DNA of 64,000 nt from Quillaja saponaria (Eukaryota > Streptophyta > Magnoliopsida > Fabales > Quillajaceae). A program made the position numbers and the translations under genes. Numbering within the stretch: the stretch's first letter is position 1; every line of letters starts with the position of its first letter. The notes under the pieces are model-generated. The model ran no database searches and had not been told where the DNA came from. It was given only the letters and a program-made list of their open reading frames with translations. Shown piece by piece: positions 35,600-46,075 of the stretch. Location of the stretch: contig CM055618.1 in the NCBI GenBank assembly GCA_029379385.1, positions 134,134 to 198,133 of the forward strand. The letters are read 5' to 3'.

Positions 35600-36220
35600 A
35601 CTAATTGGTCCCATTGAAGTTTCTTTGGCTGATCGGTCTCCTTCAATTGAAGAGCCCTTGGACGATCGGCCTCCCACAAATTCTTCCTTGGCCAATCAGT
35701 CCCCTACAAACACAACACACTCTTCCATCCCTAAATAACCTTCAACTACGCATCTTTTGTTCTTCCTTCCAAATGCATTCTTTATTCCATAATTTTTTAA
35801 TACACTTTCAGCCTCCATATGAAACCAATTGGGCAATCCTTTTCAACACACTAAAACTGATCAATCACTTAGAATTTCTCCTTAATTTTCCACAAACCTC
35901 CTCCTCAATTTGCCAAGAACCTCTTCCTTAACTTACTAACCTCCTCCTCGGTTAAAAATCCTTAAACTCATAGGATCGATTGGATCACCTCCATAGTGGC
36001 CAATCGGTCACTTTAGGTCCTATTTCTCATTTTGCACACCTTCAACCCATACCATTCTTCCTTGGTTTCAAACTTTATTCCTTCTACAATTTTGGAGAAA
36101 AACCACCCTTCACAACCTCTAGTCAATTAATCCAATTGGAATAGTGGATTATCGGTTCTTTTGGTGAAGAATCATTAGACCTATCGATTTCCTTAGATAG
36201 GCCCAATCGGTCTCTTTAGC
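35600..36220. repeat. Cluster of GATCGGTC-like motifs upstream of the antisense ORF in element B
   Basis: Variants such as GATCGGTC, GATCGGCC, AATCAGTC and AATCGGTC recur about ten times, spaced tens of bases apart, as in element A at 1590-2060. The cluster lies directly upstream of the plus-strand ORF. Confidence 0.5.
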
Positions 36221-36281
36221 ATATCCCCTAAATTCAGCAGTTTGATTTAACTTTGTAAGGGTTTTGTATTCTTTCTAGAAT

Positions 36282-38301
36282 TTGGAAAATTTGTGTGGTA
36301 TTGTTGATAATATAATGTGTGACCATGACCATGTTATTGAGATTGATACACAAAGGTCCAGTCATTCTGGACATGGGAAAGGTAAAGGCAAGATGACAGG
36401 CATTCACTCTAGTTTATTGTGGGGTAGAATTTATATGAATATGACTAGTTCTGAGTTGTATGATGACTTTAGTGATGATGGGTCTTCAGGTGGAGATGAT
36501 CGGTCTCAACTTGATCAAGAGTTTCATGGACCTACTCAAATATGCCCTTTTTCAAACCCATTAGGAATTCACTGAGGTGGGGTAAAATGATAAATATGAA
36601 GTCAACATTCTTCTCCGTGAACGAGTTGGAGATAGTCTTAGGTAGTAATCAAGGTTTCCAACCGTACGATTCCTTGCCTCAGTGTGTGTGCATTTAAGAG
36701 GAACAGGTGAAGCTTGGGTTTTGTTTTCCTTTATATCATTTCATAGTGGAATTGTGCAACTTTTTAGGATATGTCCAACTTCAATTGTATCGAATGCTAT
36801 GAGGTTCCTGCTTGGGTATATCAGTCTGTCATATGTTGTAGGGGTTCCCACTTCCATCCCTATATTCCGTAGTTGTTTCAGAATTAAAGGTCAGATTGAT
36901 GGATGGTTGTTCTTCCAAGGTAGGAAGAAATTATTTGATTCAGCCCTAGACAATAACAAGAGATGGCGGCAAAGGTTTTTCTTTTTAAGAGTGACTGCCC
37001 CCACAGGATTGTATGGCTAGGGGTTCTTCCGTACTGGCTTAAGCAAGTTACCTGATCTTACCCATAACCAATCCATTCACTTAGGGAAGATTCAATTTTA
37101 CCATGATGACCAACCGATGAAGCATTTAAATGTTTTGCAGTTTATTGACGGTCCCTACCTTGTAGCCGTTGGGTTATCTACTAAATCATGTCGTTTGTGA
37201 CTTCATAACATGCATTCTGGCATGTATTGTTGATATATATATATATATATATTTGTTTTTATTTTTTGATGTTCCCTTGTAGATACGGATGGCAGGACCA
37301 AAAAGGATGAGGCAAGGATGTTAGCTGCTAAGAGGAAAAAACAGTAGTGAGAGAAAAGGGTTGAGACCTTTCATACTGACATTTAGGAATCCACCACCCT
37401 TGTCTTTTGCTCTTTGTCATGCTTCGAAGTACCCCTCCCCAATTTTAAAAGAAATAACTCCTGAGCTTGTAGCTGAAGGTAGTCCTCTTAGGACATCATT
37501 GGGTTGAGATAAACAAGGAAAACACGTTTGAGATTAGCTTGGATATAGCAGATCGAGCAGTGCCCCCAGACATGCACCCCCACCCTCAGTCAAGCTTTGT
37601 GATATCTTGGGATGATCGGAAGAGAGTGTTATGTCTGATCTCCCTTCTGCTCCATACACTTTGCCACAAGGTATCTTGCTTCCTTAATGTTTGGGAACGA
37701 ATGAAGTCTGCATTGCCAGAGACGATGCTCATAAATGGAATGAACTCGGACATCCAAGTATGTGAATCTGTGCTTGTCTAGCTTGCATGACTTATATTAA
37801 TTTCAACCACATGTATATTCATATGACTGGCTCCCTTGAACTTGTGTTATTTTTTTTTTTGAAAAAAAATAGGGTGGCAAGTGGATCGCCAGTGCATATA
37901 CATGAGTGCAGGATTCCCTTAGCCAGAGTCAAAGACGTGAGGATAGGCTTGCTAAGTAATTGGCCTCCATGCCTATTGATTATGAGAAGTAGGACAAGTA
38001 GGTTAAGTAACTTGAAGGGAAAGTGATGGCCACGGAAGAGAAAATGAAGTAGACCTAGAGGAAGGCCAAAACAAAGCTAAAAGACATTGAGATTGCTTTA
38101 GCTACTTCTAATGCCGCTTTGTCCAGTGCCAGGCAGGATGCCTTCATAGCCAATAAGGGGTCCCAAGAGTATAAGGATGAGCTGATGGACCAAGCCCAGG
38201 TCTATTATGAGAGGGCATGGCTGAATATTTGCAATAGATTTAAAGCCGAGTACCCAAGCTGTTCTGTGGATCATATGAAAGATCTAGGAGAAGATGAGTA
38301 G
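36282..38301 (+). pseudogene. Antisense extra ORF of element B (putative gypsy-type transposon protein), two introns, broken
   Basis: The better-preserved copy of this ORF. Exon 1 has an N-terminal part (36282-36575) with SSELYDDFSDDGSSGGDD and, after a frameshift, a domain at 36682-37020 with FRICPTSIVSNAMRFLLGYI, FFQGRKKLFDSALDNNKRW and RFFFLRVTAPTGLYG. The end of exon 1 (about 37040-37192) is also coding-like. Intron 1 is 37193-37282 and intron 2 is 37758-37872, both with GT and AG ends and at the same places as in element A. The C-terminal part (37873-38301) has lysine/glutamate-rich coiled-coil character and stays open from 38119 (MSSARQDAFIANKGSQEY) to the stop at 38299. Antisense ORFs of this position are known from Tat-lineage elements; the function is unknown. 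Confidence 0.7.
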
Positions 38302-38839
38302 CTCTGATGTGCTAGCCCGATTAGGCATTTATTTTGTGCTTTGCATCCTTTATTTAGAACTATATATGGTAGTATGTCTATCTACTTTCTAATGCACTTG
38401 AAGCTCTCTGTGCGGGGTTGTTGTTTTATGCATGCTGTATTTTGGGACGTTTCACATGTGAGACCTGTATACTATGTTGCAAACTTTAATGATTACCTTT
38501 TTGCTTTTCCTTGTGCTCGCAATTTATTTGTTGATATTTTTGTAATCAAGGTATTGGCTTGTAGCCGATTTTGTCTGCAATATGGTAGTGGAAACCCTCC
38601 TAAGAACTTTCCAGTTGAAAAGCTGCTTATTATTCTGCTTAGCTAGCATTTGGAGCTTGAGTGGGTATCTATTTTCATGACTTTAAAATAATAAGCAATA
38701 GTTTATGCATAGTATAAAGGTAAGAGTCGTTGCATGGTGCGAGCAGACTTTATTTTTATTAGATAATGAGAAACATAAAATTGAAATGCATAAAAATGAA
38801 AGTGTATAACATATTCACTACACATAATACTTCCTTAGG

Positions 38840-41800
38840 TGCTAAGCATTCCATGTGTGTGGTATCATACGTTAATGTTCATCTCTTAACCAATAAGTAC
38901 CCTTTCTGACGATGTGTGTGATATAGTAGGGTCCTTCCCAAACTCTTTTGATCTTCCCATCTGAACCATCATTAGCTCCAAATTGTTTAAAGGGTAGCAT
39001 AAGATCGCTTACCTTAAAAGGATGCTCTTTAACTCTAGTATTGAAGTACTACAAAGTTTTGTGCTTGTACCTTGACATCTTAATTCTTGCCTTGTCTTGT
39101 ACTTCTTTTATCAGATCAAGATGTTGCAAACTTTCCTCATTATCTTGCTCATCAAAGTGTTATGTTCACAAATATGGTAGACCGATCTCAACAAGGATAA
39201 CCAATTCCGGTCCATAGGTGATATTGAATGGTGTTTCTCTAGTTGAAGCCTTGGGCGTTGTCCTCATTGACCACAATACTTGTTATAGTTTCTCTTTCCA
39301 GTTCATTTTTTCTCAGTTGAGCTTTTTAGTCAATCCTTTAGTCATTGTCCTGTTTGTACTCTCAGCTTGTCCATTTCTTCGTAGGTAACCCATAGTTGAG
39401 AACTTGATGTCTATCCCCAACTCCCGAAACCAATCTCTTATAGCCTTGCAATTTAATTACTTCTCATGGTCTGTTATGATGACCTTGGGTATGGAGAAAC
39501 AACATACTATGTTTTTTTATAGGAACTTCTCCACCGCTTTTGAAGTGATAGCGGTAGTTGGCTCAACTTCGACCCATTTGGTAAAATAATCTACCATTAC
39601 AAATAAGAACTTCTTTTGTTTTCCATTCTTCTCTACCAGAAAAGGTTCTAAAATATCTAATCCCCACTTCACAAAAGACCAGGGGCTAACAATAGTAGAG
39701 AACCGAGTGGCTGGTTTTCTAGGTACTTGAGCAGATCGCTGGTAGCTATCACACTTCTTGACCCGTTCCTCTGAGCCCTTCAATAGGGTTGGCCAATAAT
39801 AACTAGCTCTTAGAATCTTGCTGGATAAGGCCCAAGCTCCAATATGTGAACCACATACTCCTAAGTGTACCTCCTCCAAAACATACGCCCCCTCAGATTG
39901 AGGCAAGCATTTGTGGTACAACATAGTGGCTGATCGGCAATATAATTGTCCATCTAACAATGTGTACTTAGCAGAACGTCTTTGTACCATCCTAGCTTCT
40001 TCTTTATCATTTGACAAAACACCCATCATTAGAAACTTAGCAATAGGGGTCATCCAATCATCCGGTCTAGCTTTATTATTCATTACTTGAAGCTCCTCAT
40101 ACCCTAGACTTTTTAGCATCTCAATGAAAATCACAGCTTGTTTCGCCTAATCTTTCGTCCCTGCTAAGTGAGACAAGGAGTTTGCTTTGAAATTTTCTTG
40201 TAGATGTATCAACTCCACACCAATCCTAGCGAATTGGTCTCATAAAGTCTTCACAGTTTGCAAATATTGAGTCATGACTGCTTCCTTAATAGATACTCTC
40301 CCTGAATTTGGTTGACCATTAGCTGTGAATCATTATAAACCTTAAGTTTCGGAACCCTAATCTTCGTTGCCAATTTTAGATCTTTAATCTAAGCTTTATA
40401 TTTCGCTGCATTATTAGAAACCAAGAAATCTAGCTTCAATGCGCAATGTAGCGCTATACCCTGAAAACTCTTCAGTATAACTCCTGCCCTATTACCCGAC
40501 TTGTTACGAGAGTCTTCAACATTTAAGCTCTAGGTGCTATGACTTGGTAATGCAATTGGGTTGATATGATTGTTTTCTTCTTCATCCCCCTCAACTTCTC
40601 AACTGATTTTGTACACTTTACCACAAAATCTGCCAATGCTTGTGCTTTTATAGCTATGAGTGGTGTGTACTTGATGTTGAATTCTCCTAACTCTACCGAC
40701 TACTGTACAACCTGCCTAAAGTATCGGGTTGGTGTAGCATCTTTCTTAACTGCTAAGTGGTTCGGACCTCAATAGTGTGAGCTTGGAAATATAGTCGTAA
40801 TCTCTGAGCAGAAACAATATAGAGAATGCCATTTTCCCAATGTGTGGATATACGATTTCAGGTCCTTACAATATACAACTGACATAGTAGATTGGTTGTT
40901 GTATCCCATGATCTTCCCTTATAAAAATTGAACTAACTGCCACTTTCGACACGCCCAGTTACAAAATCAACACTTCACCCTGAATTGGCTTCCATAGGAT
41001 GGGGACCCTAGAAAGATAAACCTTCAATTCTTGGAAAGATGTCTCACATTTCTCCGTCCATTCAAAAGACTTTTTCAGTGTACCAAAGAAAGAAAAACTT
41101 CGATTGGTTGACTTGAACATAAATTAGGATAGGGCAATGATTTGACTAACCAATCGTTGAACATCTTTCACATTCCTTGCACTTTCCATGTTAATGATTG
41201 AATGTATTTTTTATGGGTTAGCCTCTATGCCCCTGTTGGTGATGATGTACCTCAGAAATTTTTAGGCTAGTACCCTAAATAAATATTTTTTAGTGTTCAA
41301 CTTCATACTATGCTTGTTCAGGACTTCAAATGCTTTCGTAAGATCTATCACATGGCTATCCACTATTGTACCTTTTACTAACATTTCATCTACATACACC
41401 TCCATGTTCTTTCCAACTTGATCCTTAGAGATTTTGTTCACTAGTCGTTGCTAGGCTACTCTTGCATTTTTTAGATAAATGTTATAACCTTATAACAATA
41501 TAGCCCCCTTTCTGTTATGAAATATGTCCTGTCCTGATCGTCCTTTGTCATGCGTATTTGGTTATAGCCCGAATAAGCATCCATAAAGCTTCCCTAAAGA
41601 GTTATCGATCAGTCGATCAATCCTTAGGAGCGAGAAGCTATCTTTTAGGTAAGCTTTGTTTAAATCCGTGAAGTCAACACACATTCTCCATTTCCTATTT
41701 TCCTTTTTTACTATAACCACATTGGCTAACCAGTCTAGAAAGTGAACCTTCCTGATAAATCCCACACTAAACAATTTGTTGACTTCATCATCAATAGCTT

Positions 41801-42640
41801 GTTATTTGTTTAGTACGAAGTTTCATTTCTTCTGCCTTACTGGTTTCATAGGTTGATATATGTTCAAATGATAGCAATCACTCCAAGATCAATCCCAGGC
41901 ATATCCTTCACCTTCCATGCAAATGTTGAAAGGTTAGTCCTTAAAAATGTAACCAATTTCTCCCTGGTCTGGGAGTCAATTTCTATTCCCACTAATATAA
42001 CCTTGGACGAGTCATCCTCAAATAACTAAACTGGACTGACTTTGTTGATATCCTTCATTTCCTCTTGCCTCTTGAATATCTTTCCTAGTCAAGGATCTCT
42101 GGAGTCGCCTGTAAAGAGGACCTTCGCATGTTTAGGCCGCATACATGACATATAATGCTAACGTACTGTATTATGACTCTCTTCCTTATTGTTCCTATCC
42201 CCCTGGGAATAAAAACTTCATACACACATGCCATGTTGACGGCATTGCTTAAGCTTCACTTATAAATAGTCTACCCAATATTATGTTGTATGCAAAATTT
42301 AAATTGATCATAGAAAAATTCACTATCATAACCTTTGTCTTGTCTCTGTCTTCCAACATCATTGGTAGTTCATCATTCCTTCTAGAAGGACTGGCTCTAC
42401 ATTGAAACCCACCAAAATTACCTTCGATAGTATCAACTTATCTTTAGATATTCCTATCTGTTCAAAACACTTAGAATATATTACATCTGTTGAACTCCCA
42501 TTATCACAATATTCTTTGCACGTTAAACCCCTTATGTTTATATAAATGACTAGGGCATCTGTATAGAGGGTCTTCACGGGGCTCAAATCGTCATTCATGA
42601 ACGTTATACTTCCCAACATCAGCTATCATAATTGGGTGTT
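38840..42640 (-). pseudogene. pol of element B, broken; integrase segment still open
   Basis: From right to left on the minus strand: a protease remnant at 42619-42359 with EYCDNGSSTDVIYSKCFEQ; RT at about 41850-41480, best seen at 41774-41562 with ENRKWRMCVDFTDLNKAYLK; an archaeal-like RNase H at about 40560-40250; and an integrase segment open from 40134 to 39517 (205 codons). The integrase zinc-binding part has VHLGVCGSHIG and CDSYQR, where the second zinc-binding Cys is Tyr. The catalytic core starts with WGLDILEPF and VDYFTKWVEVEP. After 39517 it continues with stops to about 38840. Confidence 0.8.
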
Positions 42641-42649
42641 AGGCATACC

Positions 42650-44095
42650 TCTTCCTAGAACTTGTAAATGTTCCCCCTATTGCCAGACCACTTATTATGG
42701 TGTAAATCTTGCCAACCGGGGGGTCTCGTTTTACCTACCCAGTCTAGCGGTCTTCCTTCCTAGGTTTCGATTTTCTCCCTGGCCGATCCTCCCTCTCATG
42801 CTTTCTTCCCCTTCTTCCACTTCTACTTCTACTTCCCCCAACCCTATCTCCCATTCCATTCAACTATTAGGTGTGATCCTTGAGGTAATCCTGTCGTATC
42901 AAGGTCTTAATTTCTTATTTCAATGTTTATTTCCTCTAAAAAAAGCACAATACTTACTATCATCCCTCTTAAAACTCTTCCCTTTCTATGCTGGTGGCTA
43001 AGTAACATAGTCCTTCTGTTTTATAGCCATAAGCATCGTAGATTAGGGCTTGTTTAGAGCCTTATAGCTGTCATTCTTGGGTCTCAAAGGTGTTTTTGAC
43101 CTTCTGTCTGACCTTAGGGGGTCATGGTGTCTAGAGGTCGAGCGAGTATCAGGGGAATGCCTTCGCTTGCTCCTGTATTGGAACTAACCTGCTAACACAT
43201 TTTTTGCCTCCTCAGCATTGATATACTCATATGCTATTTGCAACATCTCCACCGTGGTAGGGGGTCCTCTTATTGATCTCATCTCTAAACTGTGAACTTC
43301 TCATATTGGCTTTGATTGTTATCACCACCTAATGGTTGGCATCCCCTACCTCTAGTACGCCAGTGTTGAACTTGGCCATGAACTCCTTCAACGACTCTCG
43401 TTTCCCCTGCTTAATTGTTAGTAAGTTTGAGGCATCTTTATGCTGCTTCTTATTTGTCATAAAGTTCTTCTAAAGGATGATGCCAGCTGGTCGAAATTAG
43501 AGATCGACCGGATTGGGAATCGAGCGAACCATCTCCAAGCTGTATCTTATAAGTCGAGGAAAATGTTTGACACCTCACCTAGTTTGGTATCCCATGAAGG
43601 TGCATAAGGAAAGTAAAGCCAGTAACGAAATCATCTGGGTCAGTAAACCTGTAATAAAATTCCAATGCGGGCATTTGCATTCCATGCGAAATTAGGCAAC
43701 TTAGAACTTCGTCTGTGAATGGTGAGTCCAAGCTGGTATCCCAACTATAACTGCCTTCCTTTTCTTAGCCCTTACAGATTCTACCAGTCCATCCATTTCT
43801 CTAAACAACTCCCCCAAAGACAGGTTAATGCATTAGTGAGTGGTTAGTCCACCCCAGACCTCTTTGCACCCTATGGGGAGATATTATCTACTCTTTATGA
43901 TTAGGCGATCACAGCTCCCATCAAACTTTCTAACTGACTTTGCATGATTGGGACATTTAGCATCCTTAGAGTCTCATCTGCCTCCCATCAAGCCAGGGTT
44001 ACCATAACATCACCCTGCTTGTTCTTAAGTATCCTGGTGTCTTTATCCCTATTGTCTAACTAGGGTGTCTTAGTTTCAGTTTCATCTTGTGCCAT
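42650..44095 (-). pseudogene. gag of element B, broken
   Basis: The probable start is an ATG on the minus strand at 44095, equivalent to the start in element A. A gag domain and an arginine-rich, zinc-binding-like region follow in broken frames, closely parallel to 8080-9649 in element A. A primer-binding-like stretch (TGGTGCTGTCCATGTG, minus strand) lies at 44156-44171, next to the LTR stub. Confidence 0.65.
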
Positions 44096-44172
44096 ATCGT
44101 TCAATAGATCGGTTTAAGGTTCTTAAATCTTAAAATTAATTTTTTTTTAAAGTTTCACATGGACAGCACCAA

Positions 44173-44186
44173 TGTTAAATCACGAT
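44173..44186 (-). repeat. Stub of the 5' LTR of element B
   Basis: Only TGTTAAATCACGAT of the LTR remains after the primer-binding region. The following sequence does not match the LTR, so a deletion or recombination removed the rest and the flanking target duplication. Confidence 0.65.
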
Positions 44187-46075
44187 ATGAATTTATTTAA
44201 TAAGCACATGTGGCAGGCAACTATAGCCATCTAATATAATAAGAATAAATAAAATTTTAATTTCGAGGAACTAAATGTTATATCTTTTCCTATGATGCAG
44301 AAGAAATTTATTAGTATCTTAAGTTATAGACACGAAACTATTGTTTACTATCGATATTCAAGTGTATCCATGGATATTTGTTAGTTTTCGATTGTATCCA
44401 AGGTTACGGTCAGATACTTTTGATATTTCTGGATACTATATCTTACAAACTTCAATTTTTTAATATATTTTTTAAGATTTTCTTAATATCAATAAAAAGA
44501 AAACAAGCAATAATAAAGATTAGTGTTAAGACTTAACAAAGAAATATTTAGTGATATGTAGTTTTTAATTTATAAAAGAAATATATTAACTATTTTCTTT
44601 ATAAATATTTGCTTTTAATATTTACTAAGTGTTCATATTTTTTAATTTAAAAATTATAACTAATAAAGTTTGTCATTTTTGTTTTTACATATTAACACTT
44701 AATCATGACCAAATAAATCATACAATTAGATTTTATTAGTATAAAACTATAATTTATAAAAAAATGTAAAAAGAAAATAAAAATTATGTGAAAAAAAAAA
44801 TTAAATATTCAAATATGCACAATTAATCATTATATATATTACAAATTAGTCATACATAAGTATTATAAAATATATTTACATATATTTATATGTTTCTAGA
44901 GTCATAAACCGTTTTTATAATATTATCGATACATATCCGATACATTTTCGTTTGTAAGCTAACCGATATTATATTAGAAAGGAAAGCATAAACCTAACAA
45001 ATTCACGAAGATTAATATAACCATAGATCGATACACTTGATGTCAATAGATCACTCTCCCAGTATATGTATATACATATAACCGTGTAGTAATTTTTTAC
45101 TCATTGACTGGAAAACGAAAAGAAAAAGTAACGACAAACTCAACTCATTGTTTTTTTAAGCTAACTAGAGAACAACATTATGGTAGTAAATTGTGTCTTT
45201 TTTACAATTTCTACACTTAACGCATAACAAATTAGGCGTTTTGTCAAAAATCAAAGAATTTCCAAGTAGTATTTCTTTTTATAATCATGAAGATTTTGAG
45301 CAACAAAAAGAAAAAATATAATTCAGCAGATTATCTACCGTTATTCCTAAATCTAGTAGTGCATATTAAGCAAATTTACCAAACAACAATTTGGAGAAAT
45401 TGAAGAAATTAGTATTAGATACCGGCTGATCAGGAAATTTGTTGAACTTAGCCCACAGCCATTTCTAGTTCCAAAGCTAGAGATTAAGGAATCTCCTTCA
45501 CCACTCCAACTACATTCCCCAAACACCTACTAAAATTTCACTCAAATCTTCCAAACTTTGAGCGAAACGAAGTTGAGGAAGAAATACTGGTGAAGAGTGG
45601 ACTCTGTAATGGATTTTGACTAAGTAGCAGACTTATCAGAAACTTTTCAAATAGTAGTCTAAATCCACTTATCAGAAGAATAAGCAAAAGGACATTCTCA
45701 AGATTGTATCAAATATTGGAGAGAAAAATAAGTAGCCACCTGGAAATGATCACGAATATAACAAGAACCAAAACTCACTGAATCAACTCCGCTTTCTATA
45801 ATTTCGTAATCATTATATCTGAATTCTGAAGTATGTCAAACCGTATTAGTGTATTACAAGGTCAGCTCTGGCTTGTACTAAGCATACATTGTCCTCATCT
45901 CATTTCTATTCATCCAACTCTAGAACAAAAGTAAGAGAAAAACAAAAAACAGGGAAGGGCTTAAACAATTTCACATTAATAAGAGATTGTAGCAAACTAA
46001 AACTAAAGAACTAGAAACCCCATTGAGACCCATGTAAGCAATGAACATGTTCTGATGAGCACCATCAATATTATC
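44187..46075. other. AT-rich intergenic DNA and 3' flank of SPT4
   Basis: No coding or RNA gene is supported. Phrases with GTATCC and GATATC recur near 44340-44450 and 44920-44960 in both orientations, perhaps a decayed MITE. The right end must hold the SPT4 3' untranslated region. Confidence 0.45.

Larger units (their letters stand above)
34645..44186 (-). mobile_element. Element B: decayed Ty3/gypsy retrotransposon, Tat type, with antisense ORF; 5' LTR nearly lost
   Basis: A relative of element A with the same order: gag (44095 leftward), protease, RT, second RNase H and integrase on the minus strand, then a plus-strand ORF, then a 3' LTR (34645-34913). The right LTR is cut after about 14 bases (44173-44186, TGTTAAATCACGAT), after which homology ends. 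An inverted LTR piece with a primer-binding-like stretch lies at 35174-35424. Frames are broken, but a 205-codon stretch of integrase is still open at 39517-40134. Confidence 0.85.

Noticed and set aside
37200..37262. TA-repeat stretch near 37230-37250.
   Set aside because: It is a short simple repeat within intron 1 of the antisense ORF and of no further note; element A has a shorter one at the same place.
44340..44960. Possible MITE with GTATCC and GATATC phrases in both orientations.
   Set aside because: The ends do not align well enough to define inverted repeats or a target duplication.
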